From Congregibacter variabilis (GTDB taxonomy: Bacteria; Pseudomonadota; Gammaproteobacteria; Pseudomonadales; Halieaceae): DNA of 64,000 bases. The DNA lies in the NCBI RefSeq assembly GCF_045689235.1, contig NZ_CP136864.1:2666001-2730000 (forward strand). Direction: 5' to 3'. The notes beneath the pieces are model-generated. The model saw only the letters and a program-made list of their open reading frames with translations, did not search any database and was not told where the DNA came from. Both the position numbers and the translations under genes were made by a program. This document shows positions 44,724 to 52,315 of the stretch, piece after piece (within the stretch, counting starts at the first letter, position 1; every line of letters starts with the position of its first letter).

Positions 44724-45407
44724 GTGAGCCGCGTAGAAAATCAAAACACGCCAAGCACGGCGCCAGAGCCCGGCAATGGCCGATTGACGCTATTACTGAT
44801 AGCCGGTATCCCGGTGGTCGTTGTTCTGGCGGCAAGTTGGATGTGGTATTTCGTAGCCAACGGTCAGTTGGACCTTGTAGGCGCTTTGGGAACCGCTAAT
44901 CGCGGTCAGTTGGTTCAGCCGCCCAGACAGGCTACCGAAGCGGGTTGGCAGGATGCCGATGGTGAGGCCTTTGTTCCCGGCAGCACTGCTATGTGGACAC
45001 TGGTTATCCCTCAGCGCGGCGCCAGCTGCGATGCCGCCTGTGAGAAACGCCTGTACGAGGTGCGTCAAATCCATATGGCTCTTGGCAAAGAGCTGGGCCG
45101 AGCGCAGCGGGCAATGATTACTGATGTACCGTTGGATGCGGTCACCTTAGATGTTGATGCATTGAGTGATCAGCGGCCGTTACCCGATAGCTTTGCCAGC
45201 TACGTTGCGGACGAGCAGCGCGGCATGAGTCTTTGGCAGACATCCCAGGCCGATTTCTCAACGATGTTTCCCGAGTATGCCGAGTATCCCGATAGCTGGT
45301 ATGTCATGGATCCTTCCGGGTGGGTCATGATGCGTTATGACCAGACCGTGACTTACAAGGACGTGATCTCGGACCTTAAATTCTTAATGAAGAACTCTAA
45401 TGGTTGA
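44724..45407 (+). CDS. CxxxC membrane-anchored protein of the cox cluster
   Basis: About 227 aa: one membrane anchor (LTLLLIAGIPVVVVLAASWMWYFV) and a periplasmic domain with GASCDAACEKRLYEVRQIHMALG. The Cys102-X3-Cys106 pair resembles the copper-binding CPxxC of SCO proteins, but no matching distal His was seen (the corresponding WYVMDPSGWVMMRYD has none). Similar uncharacterised proteins sit between SURF1 and ctaA in Pseudomonas. GTG at 44724 with AAAGGAG 10 nt upstream. Overlaps ctaB by 8 bp. A thiol-redox or copper-handling role in oxidase assembly is inference. Confidence 0.8.
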   Translation: MSRVENQNTPSTAPEPGNGRLTLLLIAGIPVVVVLAASWMWYFVANGQLDLVGALGTANRGQLVQPPRQATEAGWQDADGEAFVPGSTAMWTLVIPQRGASCDAACEKRLYEVRQIHMALGKELGRAQRAMITDVPLDAVTLDVDALSDQRPLPDSFASYVADEQRGMSLWQTSQADFSTMFPEYAEYPDSWYVMDPSGWVMMRYDQTVTYKDVISDLKFLMKNSNG

Positions 45408-46323
45408 TTCAGCGACCGTGTCAGACGAGGCTCTCGAAACCCGCGCCAGTTGGCGGGACTACAAAGAGCTGACCAAGCCCGGGGTAGTGGCCTTGCTGAT
45501 CCTCACGTCTGTGATTGGCATGTGTATGGCTGTGCCGGGTTGGGTGCCGCTTGACGTGCTTGTTCTGGGTAATCTGGGAATTGCGTTTTGTGCGGCGGCC
45601 GCGGCCGCGGTCAATCATGTTGTTGACCAGCAAATTGATCAAAAGATGGCGCGCACCCGTAATCGACCCCTTGCCAAGGGCCGGGTGAGCAATCGCAACG
45701 CAATCATCTTTGCTTTGGCTTTAGGTGTGGCAGGGATGGCTATTTTGCTCATCTGGATTAATGCGCTTACTGCCTGGCTGACTTTTGCATCGTTGGTGGG
45801 ATATGCATTTATTTATACGCTATTTTTAAAGCGCGCCACGCCACAGAATATTGTAATTGGCGGCCTTGCCGGCGCTGCGCCACCGTTGCTGGGTTGGACT
45901 GCGGTAACCGGCGAAATCCACGGGCACGCCCTGTTGTTGGTGCTCATAATTTTTGCCTGGACCCCGCCGCACTTTTGGGCATTGGCGATTCATCGCCGGG
46001 AAGAGTATGCCTTAGTGGACATTCCCATGCTGCCGGTCACGCACGGTGTGCGCTTCACACAGCTGCATATCATTCTCTACACGATCATCATGTTTTTGAT
46101 AACGCTTATGCCCTTTGCGACGCGCTTGAGCAGTTGGCTGTATCTGGCCGGGGCCGTCGTGCTGGGCTTGCGCTTTTTCTACTGGTCTATCGAGATCTGG
46201 CGCGAGAAAAACCCCAAGGCGCCTATTTATGCGTTTAAGTATTCCATTACCTATCTGATGCTGTTGTTTCTGATTATGTTGTTAGACCACTATCTTCTGC
46301 CCCTGCCGGCCTACCCCGCATGA
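45400..46323 (+). CDS. ctaB: Protoheme IX farnesyltransferase (heme O synthase)
   Basis: UbiA-type prenyltransferase, 307 aa, nine membrane helices, which converts haem B and farnesyl-PP to haem O. The two polyprenyl-PP motifs are NHVVDQQIDQKMARTRNRPLA and the later WTPPHFWALAIHRREEYALVDIPMLPV. Normally ctaA (heme A synthase) lies just before it in this type of cluster; here ctaB follows the CxxxC protein directly. It overlaps the SCO gene by four bases. Confidence 0.96.
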   Translation: MVDSATVSDEALETRASWRDYKELTKPGVVALLILTSVIGMCMAVPGWVPLDVLVLGNLGIAFCAAAAAAVNHVVDQQIDQKMARTRNRPLAKGRVSNRNAIIFALALGVAGMAILLIWINALTAWLTFASLVGYAFIYTLFLKRATPQNIVIGGLAGAAPPLLGWTAVTGEIHGHALLLVLIIFAWTPPHFWALAIHRREEYALVDIPMLPVTHGVRFTQLHIILYTIIMFLITLMPFATRLSSWLYLAGAVVLGLRFFYWSIEIWREKNPKAPIYAFKYSITYLMLLFLIMLLDHYLLPLPAYPA

Positions 46324-46991
46324 GTGATACCACCAGCGGTCAGGAACAGCGTCAGCGTCGGGGTATCCGCCTGACCATCGCTTTTGTACTGACCTTTATA
46401 CTCATTGTGGTGGCTGGGTTTATTCATCGCATTGGTCAGCCGCGATTAATGTCCGATGGTGAGCTGCAGGCTAATGGCCTTTACCTGATGGACCCACCGC
46501 GGGACTTTGGTGACTTTTCTCTCATTGATCACCGCGGGGAGCCTTTCACACCTGCTTCGCTTGAGGATCAGTGGACGCTCGTGTTTTTTGGCTTTACCTA
46601 CTGTCCGGACATTTGCCCCACCACAATGGCTTTTCTGGATCAGTTTGTAGGCCAGCTCGAAGGCACAGAAGCAAAAGATACACAGGTGGTGATGATCAGC
46701 GTGGATCCGGCCCGAGATACCGTAGAGCAGCTGGCCAGTTATGTGCCCTATTTTAATAAGGACTTCACCGGGGTGACCGGGGAGTTTCTGGATTTGTTCA
46801 GGTTCGCAACGGCGCTGAATACGCCTTTTCGTAAAGTTGCTGGCCAAGGCGAGGACTACCAGGTCGATCACAGTGCGAATGTTGTGCTGATTAATCCTCG
46901 CGGGCACTATCATGGGTTTTTTAAAGCGCCCTTGGATCTTGCCAAAATGAAGGTAACCTACCGAGCGGCACGCTACATCTGGGACCATTGA
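46320..46991 (+). CDS. SCO1/SenC copper chaperone
   Basis: Thioredoxin-fold protein, 223 aa, delivering copper to the CuA site of subunit II. N-terminal membrane anchor (LTIAFVLTFILIVVAGFIH), FFGFTYCPDICPTTMAFL with the CxxxC copper ligands, and the distal His in DHSANVVLINPRGHYHGF. Last gene of the cox operon; its ATG overlaps the ctaB stop, and polA starts 1 bp after its stop. Confidence 0.94.
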   Translation: MSDTTSGQEQRQRRGIRLTIAFVLTFILIVVAGFIHRIGQPRLMSDGELQANGLYLMDPPRDFGDFSLIDHRGEPFTPASLEDQWTLVFFGFTYCPDICPTTMAFLDQFVGQLEGTEAKDTQVVMISVDPARDTVEQLASYVPYFNKDFTGVTGEFLDLFRFATALNTPFRKVAGQGEDYQVDHSANVVLINPRGHYHGFFKAPLDLAKMKVTYRAARYIWDH

Positions 46992-46992
46992 T

Positions 46993-49716
46993 ATGAGTGA
47001 AAAGACGCCCCTGATCCTGGTTGACGGTTCGTCCTACCTCTATCGCGCCTACCACGCCCTTCCGCCGCTCACGAACTCTAAGGGTCTGGCGACTGGCGCT
47101 GTAAAAGGCGTCATCAATATGCTGCGCCGTCTGCAGAAAGATTATCCCGATAGCACTATCGCCGTGGTGTTTGATGCCAAAGGAAAGACCTTTCGCGATG
47201 ACATCTACAAAGAATACAAAGCGAATCGCCCACCCATGCCCGATGATCTGCGAGAGCAGGTGCAGCCTATCCATGACATCGTTCGGGGCATGGGTCTGCC
47301 GTTGTTGTGCGAGCCCGGCGTAGAAGCTGATGATGTTATCGGTACCCTGGCGCGCCAGGCGAGCGAAGACAATTGTCCGGTGATTGTCTCTACGGGCGAT
47401 AAAGATATGGCTCAGCTCGTGAACCAGCACATCACCCTGGTCAATACCATGAACGATACGCGCCTGGATCCTCAGGGCGTCGTCGATAAGTTTGGTATTC
47501 CGCCGGAACTCATTATCGATCTTCTGGCACTCATGGGCGACAAGGTCGATAACATTCCCGGTGTTCCCGGCGTCGGAGAGAAGACCGCCTTAGGTCTGCT
47601 GCAGGGTCTTGGGAGTTTGGACCAAATCTACGCGTCTCTTGATCAGGTAGAGACCCTGAGTTTTCGAGGGGCCAAAACCATGGCCGCCAAACTCGAAAAA
47701 GAACGGGATAACGCCTATCTCTCCTACACATTGGCTACCATCGCGACAGATCTCGAATTGCCCCTGGTTTATGCTGATCTTGCAAACGCTCCGCCAGATA
47801 ACGCAGCACTCCTGAAGCTGTTTAAGGAGCTGGAATTCAAGGGTTGGATCGATGAGCTCGAGGGTGCGAACCTCACTGACAGTGCACCGGTGGACGTTGA
47901 TACACAAGAGCAACACTACGTTACGGTGTTGGATCAGGATACGTTGGATGAGTGGCTGGCCCGATTGTCTGCAGCACCGCTCTTTGCCTTTGACACGGAA
48001 ACTACCAGCCTTAATTACATGGAAGCTGAAATCGTCGGCGTATCGTTTGCTGTGGAACGCGGTGAGGCCGCTTATGTGCCGCTCGCACACAGTTATCCCG
48101 GTGCGCCAGAGCAGCTTGATCGAGATGCGGTGCTGGCCGCGCTTAAACCACTGCTCGAAGATCCTGCTCGGGCCAAGCTCGGTCAAAACCTTAAATACGA
48201 TGCCAGCGTATTGGCGCGCTACGACATAGCGATGCAGGGTATTGCCTTTGACACCATGCTTGAGTCTTATGTGCTCGATTCCACAGGCACTCGCCATGAT
48301 ATGGACAGTCTCGCGCTTAAGTATTTAGGTCGCAGCACCACGCACTTTGAAGATGTAGCGGGCAAGGGCGCCAAGCAGATCACCTTCGACAAAGTAGGCA
48401 TTGAAGAGGCGGCAGCTTACGCAGCCGAAGATGCGGAGGTGACTCTGGCTCTGCACCAGACTTTGTGGCCAAAGCTCCAGGAAATACCCAGTCTTCAGAG
48501 CGTTTTTACGGACATTGAGTTACCGCTGGTGTCGGTACTGTCTCGCATGGAGCGCTGTGGCGCACTCTTGGACGAGGAGCGCCTCTGGGAGCAAAGTCGC
48601 GAACTCGGTCAACGACTCCAGGCTTTGGAAGAGGAAGCTCACAACGTGGCTGGCCAGGTTTTCAACCTCGGTTCTCCCAAACAGCTCGGCCAGATTCTGT
48701 TTGAGAAGCTGGAGCTTCCCATTCTGAAAAAGACGCCCAAAGGGGCGCCTTCGACCGCAGAAGAAGTGCTGCAGGAACTGGCGTTGGATTATCCCCTGCC
48801 AAAGTTGCTCATCGAGCATCGCGGTTTGTCCAAGCTCAAGTCCACTTACACGGATAAGCTTCCAGGGATGATCAACCCGCATACTGGTCGTATTCACACC
48901 TCTTATCATCAAGCCGTGACCGCGACGGGGCGACTGTCTTCTTCTGACCCTAACCTTCAGAACATTCCGATTCGCACCGAAGAAGGTCGCAGAATCCGGC
49001 AGGCATTTATCGCTGCCGAGGGCTATCAGGTCGTCGCAGCCGACTACTCGCAGATTGAATTGCGCATCATGGCGCACTTGTCCGAAGACCCAGGATTGTT
49101 GGCCGCGTTCCGAGAGAATCTCGATGTGCACAGCGCCACGGCTGCAGAAGTCTTTGGCGTTCCTTTGGATGCTGTGTCCGGCGACCAGCGTCGCAAAGCC
49201 AAGGCAATCAACTTCGGATTGATCTATGGAATGTCGGCCTTTGGTCTTGCGAAACAGTTGCATCTGGATCGTGGCGAGGCGCAGCGTTATATCGACGTGT
49301 ATTTTGAGCGCTATCCCGGCGTCCGCCAGTATATGGACCGCACGCGCGCCCTGGCTCATGAGCAGGGTTACGTCGAGACCTTGTTTGGACGGCGTCTCTA
49401 TCTGCCAGAAATCAATGTGCGCAATAAAATGCGTCAGCAAGCGGCTGAGCGAACCGCTATCAACGCCCCTATGCAGGGCACCGCAGCCGATATCATCAAA
49501 AAAGCCATGCTTTCGGTGGATAAGTGGATCGCCGACGATGGCGTCGATGCAAAGATGATCATGCAGGTTCACGACGAATTGGTGCTCGAAGTAGTCGAAT
49601 CTCAACTGAATCCAGTCTGTGATGAGCTATGCCGCCTGATGTCGGCAGCAGCAGATCTGGCCGTTCCACTACTGGTTGAAGCCGGGCACGGCGCCAACTG
49701 GGACGAAGCGCACTAA
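46993..49716 (+). CDS. polA: DNA polymerase I
   Basis: Replication and repair polymerase, 907 aa, with all three activities. 5'-3' exonuclease domain (1-290; ILVDGSSYLYRAYHALPPL, GVEADDVIGTLA, STGDKDMAQLV, MGDKVDNIPGVPGVGEKTA); 3'-5' proofreading domain (about 315-510) with FDTETTSLN and YAAEDAEVTLALH, so its acidic residues are kept; polymerase domain with VAADYSQIELRIMAHLS, RRKAKAINFGLIYGMSAFGLA and MQVHDELVLEV. It starts 1 bp after the SCO gene, so it may be partly read from the cox operon. Confidence 0.98.
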   Translation: MSEKTPLILVDGSSYLYRAYHALPPLTNSKGLATGAVKGVINMLRRLQKDYPDSTIAVVFDAKGKTFRDDIYKEYKANRPPMPDDLREQVQPIHDIVRGMGLPLLCEPGVEADDVIGTLARQASEDNCPVIVSTGDKDMAQLVNQHITLVNTMNDTRLDPQGVVDKFGIPPELIIDLLALMGDKVDNIPGVPGVGEKTALGLLQGLGSLDQIYASLDQVETLSFRGAKTMAAKLEKERDNAYLSYTLATIATDLELPLVYADLANAPPDNAALLKLFKELEFKGWIDELEGANLTDSAPVDVDTQEQHYVTVLDQDTLDEWLARLSAAPLFAFDTETTSLNYMEAEIVGVSFAVERGEAAYVPLAHSYPGAPEQLDRDAVLAALKPLLEDPARAKLGQNLKYDASVLARYDIAMQGIAFDTMLESYVLDSTGTRHDMDSLALKYLGRSTTHFEDVAGKGAKQITFDKVGIEEAAAYAAEDAEVTLALHQTLWPKLQEIPSLQSVFTDIELPLVSVLSRMERCGALLDEERLWEQSRELGQRLQALEEEAHNVAGQVFNLGSPKQLGQILFEKLELPILKKTPKGAPSTAEEVLQELALDYPLPKLLIEHRGLSKLKSTYTDKLPGMINPHTGRIHTSYHQAVTATGRLSSSDPNLQNIPIRTEEGRRIRQAFIAAEGYQVVAADYSQIELRIMAHLSEDPGLLAAFRENLDVHSATAAEVFGVPLDAVSGDQRRKAKAINFGLIYGMSAFGLAKQLHLDRGEAQRYIDVYFERYPGVRQYMDRTRALAHEQGYVETLFGRRLYLPEINVRNKMRQQAAERTAINAPMQGTAADIIKKAMLSVDKWIADDGVDAKMIMQVHDELVLEVVESQLNPVCDELCRLMSAAADLAVPLLVEAGHGANWDEAH

Positions 49717-49734
49717 AACTTTTTTGGCTCAACC

Positions 49735-49762
49735 GGAACTTTTGTACTCCCGGGTCCTCAAA
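49735..49762 (+). promoter_or_regulatory. Sigma-E/AlgU-type promoter after polA
   Basis: GGAACTT (49735-49741), 16 nt, TCAAA (49758-49762): an exact match to the -35 and -10 elements of extracytoplasmic-stress sigma factors (E. coli sigma-E, Pseudomonas AlgU). It lies 18 bp after the polA stop, points away from polA, and precedes a terminator at 49851-49893 with no protein gene between them. Predicted start is about 49769. Confidence 0.75.
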
Positions 49763-49768
49763 CTTATT

Positions 49769-49893
49769 GTGACAATGAAGTGAAGTGCATGGTCACAGAA
49801 TGGTGGTTAGCATGGTTCCCACCGTTCGATACCCCTGAGAGACCCTGACTGCCCGGTTGCTTTTCTCCTCGTTTTGCAACCGGGCCTTTTTTT
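49769..49893 (+). ncRNA. Probable sigma-E-dependent small RNA at the spot 42/ErsA locus
   Basis: A transcript of about 125 nt is predicted from the sigma-E-type promoter to a strong terminator. It would fold into three hairpins: GTGAC / GTCAC (49769-49773 with 49792-49796), GGTGG / CCACC (49802-49806 with 49819-49823) and the terminator. The terminator loop contains CTCCTC (49865-49870), complementary to a Shine-Dalgarno GAGGAG. There is no convincing coding frame. In E. coli the polA-engB gap encodes spot 42, and in Pseudomonas it encodes ErsA, which is about this length and transcribed by AlgU. Position, promoter class and size thus agree with an ErsA-like RNA; sequence homology could not be tested. 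Confidence 0.72.
49851..49893 (+). terminator. Strong Rho-independent terminator
   Basis: A perfect 10-bp stem GCCCGGTTGC / GCAACCGGGC, a 15-nt pyrimidine-rich loop and seven T (49887-49893). It ends the predicted small RNA and any polA read-through. Confidence 0.9.
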
Positions 49894-49919
49894 GCCCGAA
49901 ATTCCGACAATACCTGTTC

Positions 49920-50399
49920 TCGTGGTGACATCGCGAGCAATCACGTGACTGCTTCGCTCGCTGCTAACGCTTCTACGCTTCGCGAAACAGTCCCGCGCTC
50001 GCTCGCTTGGTACAGAGCCAGCGAATTAGTGGGAGATACTGCTCACGCACCGATCCCCCAAGTCTTTTCGGGGAGTGAGCAGTATCTTCTGCTGATGAGC
50101 GGGCTAGTCGTGGTGACATCGCGAGCAATCACGTGACTGCTTCGCTCGCTGCTGACGCTTCTACGCTTCGCGAAACAGTCCCGCGCTCGCTCGCTTGGTA
50201 CAGAGCCAGCGAATTAGTGGGAGATACTGCTCACGCACCGATCCCCCAAGTCTTTTCGGGGAGTGAGCGGTATCTTCTGCTGATGAGCGGGCTAGTCGTG
50301 GCGACATCGCGAGCAATCACGTGACTGCTTCGCTCGCTGCTTGCGCTTCTACGCTTCGCGAAACAGTCCCGCGCTTACTCGCTTGGCACCGTGCTGGCT
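49920..50399. repeat. 188-bp tandem repeat, about 2.5 copies
   Basis: Copy 1 is 49920-50107, copy 2 is 50108-50295, and copy 3 from 50296 is recognisable for about 100 bp before it decays ahead of engB. Full copies differ at only a few bases. Each full copy holds an inverted repeat (AGATACTGCTCAC / GTGAGCAGTATCT at 50034-50046 and 50075-50087) enclosing TCCCC...GGGGA. In copy 2 the right arm reads GTGAGCGGTATCT, changing one pair to a wobble. The two overlapping 63-codon frames in the repeat are a by-product, not genes. No transposase or known repeat family was recognised. Confidence 0.9.
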
Positions 50400-50408
50400 C
50401 GCTTGGCC

Positions 50409-51104
50409 CTAGGCCCAGGAGGAATCTTCTGCTGGTTCGTCGTCGTCAAAGACTGTGGTATCTGTGAGCCAGTGGTCGAGAACTGAGATAAGTTCGCCAT
50501 GTCCCTGATGCTTTAGAGCGGAGAATAGCTGGCAGCTCACCAGATCGCCCAGATGAGCAACTTTGCCTCGGACTTGCAGTAGTGTTTGTTTGCCAGCCCC
50601 TTTGGACAGTTTGTCGCACTTGGTGAGCAGCATATGTACCGGCATTTCTGCCTCTGCCGCCCAGCCGAGCATTTGCTGGTCAAAGGGCTGCAGGGGGTGC
50701 CGACAATCCGAGAGCAGGATCAAACCGCGCAGGCTTTGCCTTTCCTGAAGGTAGGCTTCCATCTGGCGGGTCCAGTCCTGCTTGAGTTTTTGCGGTACTT
50801 TGGCATAACCGTAGCCGGGCAGATCAACAATCCGTTGCTGCTCGCCCACCGTAAAAAAGTTGATTAATTGTGTACGGCCCGGTGTTTTCGAGGTTCGAGC
50901 GAGCTTGTGATTTTGCGTCAGGCTGTTTATAGCGCTGCTTTTGCCGGCGTTTGAGCGTCCGGCAAATGCTACTTCCCAGCCACTATCGGGGGGACATTGG
51001 CTCACTTTTGCCGCACTGGTTAGAAATTCAGCCTTACGATAGCTGGGCTTGCTAATCGCGTCGTCCGAAACTTGCTCATCTTGGTGATTTGTTGGGGTAT
51101 CCAT
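50409..51104 (-). CDS. engB: Ribosome biogenesis GTPase EngB (YihA/YsxC)
   Basis: Essential GTPase for 50S subunit assembly, 231 aa. Motifs: G1 GRSNAGKSSAIN, G3 DLPGYGYAKVPQ, G4 TKCDKLSKG, G5 SALKHQGHGE. It carries an extra acidic N-terminus (MDTPTNHQDEQVSDDAIS) and C-terminus relative to E. coli (210 aa). It converges towards the repeat and polA, as in other gammaproteobacteria. Confidence 0.96.
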   Translation of the reverse strand: MDTPTNHQDEQVSDDAISKPSYRKAEFLTSAAKVSQCPPDSGWEVAFAGRSNAGKSSAINSLTQNHKLARTSKTPGRTQLINFFTVGEQQRIVDLPGYGYAKVPQKLKQDWTRQMEAYLQERQSLRGLILLSDCRHPLQPFDQQMLGWAAEAEMPVHMLLTKCDKLSKGAGKQTLLQVRGKVAHLGDLVSCQLFSALKHQGHGELISVLDHWLTDTTVFDDDEPAEDSSWA

Positions 51105-51116
51105 CTTGAGTATAAT
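51089..51116 (+). promoter_or_regulatory. Probable sigma-70 promoter of the cytochrome c5-c4 genes
   Basis: TTGTTG (51089-51094), 16-bp spacer, TATAAT (51111-51116), pointing right. The start near 51122 leaves a leader of about 100 nt with a GCCCTCC / GGGGGGC hairpin. The promoter overlaps the start of the divergent engB gene. Confidence 0.55.
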
Positions 51117-51219
51117 AGCGCGCCCTCCTACTTGGGGGGCACGAAATATGGGTGGCCTATTGCACAGGTTTTAATTCTGGGCACAGGGCGCCGACTTTGA
51201 CCATTTGGAGGTGTTTACC

Positions 51220-51516
51220 GTGAAGAAAATTATATTAGCCGCTGCGGTAGCTGTATTTACCATGGCTGTGCAAGCAGAGCCGAACATGGAAAAGTACGGT
51301 AAGAGCTGTGCAGTTTGTCATGCAGCCGGTGTTGCCGGTGCACCTAAGATCGGCGATACCGCCGCCTGGGAGCCACGTTTGGCTAAAGGTATGGATGCAT
51401 TGATGGCCTCTGTTAAGAATGGCCTGAACGCTATGCCGCCCATGGGCATGTGTTTTGACTGTTCGGACGAAGAGTACATGGAACTGATCAAGTACATGTC
51501 TACGTCGGCTGAATAA
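51220..51516 (+). CDS. Cytochrome c5-family protein
   Basis: Periplasmic monohaem electron carrier, 98 aa. Signal peptide (KKIILAAAVAVFTMAVQA), haem site SCAVCHAAG, Met ligand in AMPPMGMC and the extra Cys pair GMCFDC that forms the c5 disulfide. The GTG at 51220 is preceded by GGAGGTG. It lies 34 bp before the c4 gene; both can carry electrons from the bc1 complex to the oxidase encoded to the left. Confidence 0.92.
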   Translation: MKKIILAAAVAVFTMAVQAEPNMEKYGKSCAVCHAAGVAGAPKIGDTAAWEPRLAKGMDALMASVKNGLNAMPPMGMCFDCSDEEYMELIKYMSTSAE

Positions 51517-51550
51517 CCAGCCAGCAATTGAGAGTAAGGATCCTGTTGTT

Positions 51551-52192
51551 ATGAAAAAGCTGCTCATTCTCGGAGCGTTCATTTTTGGCGCCGCCTCAAG
51601 CACTGTCAGTGTGCAGGCTGCGGACATCCTTAAGGGTGATCCAGCTGCCGGCGAGCAAAAGGCCGTTGCTTGTGGTGCCTGCCATGGTGCTGACGGTAAC
51701 AGCATGGTTCCCATGTTCCCCAAGCTCGCCGGGTTGGGTGAGAAGTACTTGCTTCAACAGACCCAATATATCCGTGATGGTCTTCGTCCCGTAGCTCAAA
51801 TGGCTGGGCAGGTCGACAATATGTCAGACCAGGATCTTGCTGATATTGCTGCTTATTTCAGCAGTAAGCCACGCAGCGTAGAAAAGGCTGACCCAGCGCT
51901 CATAGCACTGGGCGAGAAGGTGTATCGTGCCGGCGTCGCTGACCGAAATGTTGCGGCCTGCATTGCTTGTCATGGCGCTCGCGGAGCGGGCAACGCTCCT
52001 GCAGGCTTCCCTGCACTGGGAGGACAGCATGCTGATTACGTTGCCACGCAGCTCAAGGCCTATCGTAAAGGCTACGAAGATCCTACTGGGCGCGTCACTG
52101 ATGGTGATATCAAAATCATGCGCAGCAATGCCTTTGGTCTTTCAGATATGGAAATCCAGGCTGTATCGGCTTACGTGTCGGGTCTGCAGTAA
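51551..52192 (+). CDS. Dihaem cytochrome c4
   Basis: Periplasmic electron carrier of 213 aa with a signal peptide (ending VQAAD) and two similar cytochrome c domains: CGACHGADG with Met in RPVAQMAG, and CIACHGARG with Met in KIMRSNAFG. Layout and length fit cytochrome c4 of Pseudomonas, whose gene is likewise close to polA, engB and dsbA. Followed by a strong terminator. Confidence 0.95.
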   Translation: MKKLLILGAFIFGAASSTVSVQAADILKGDPAAGEQKAVACGACHGADGNSMVPMFPKLAGLGEKYLLQQTQYIRDGLRPVAQMAGQVDNMSDQDLADIAAYFSSKPRSVEKADPALIALGEKVYRAGVADRNVAACIACHGARGAGNAPAGFPALGGQHADYVATQLKAYRKGYEDPTGRVTDGDIKIMRSNAFGLSDMEIQAVSAYVSGLQ

Positions 52193-52224
52193 CGGGAAGC
52201 CTTCATCGCGTCAATACACCGATG

Positions 52225-52252
52225 AACGGCTCGCAAATGCGAGCCGTTTTTC
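52225..52252 (+). terminator. Rho-independent terminator after cytochrome c4
   Basis: Stem ACGGCTCGC / GCGAGCCGT, AAAT loop and five T at 52247-52251. A perfect 9-bp stem, 33 bp past the c4 stop. Confidence 0.9.
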
Positions 52253-52315
52253 GTTCTGCAGGGCGCTCGGCTGGATTGGTCTGAGGACTGCTGTTTCGGG
52301 AAAAGGGAGCTTTGC

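Noticed and set aside
49945..50324. Two overlapping 63-codon frames with nearly identical products in the polA-engB gap
   Set aside because: They arise from the 188-bp tandem repeat, have GTG starts without ribosome sites, and the third copy does not maintain the frame. The DNA-level hairpin explains the conservation better.
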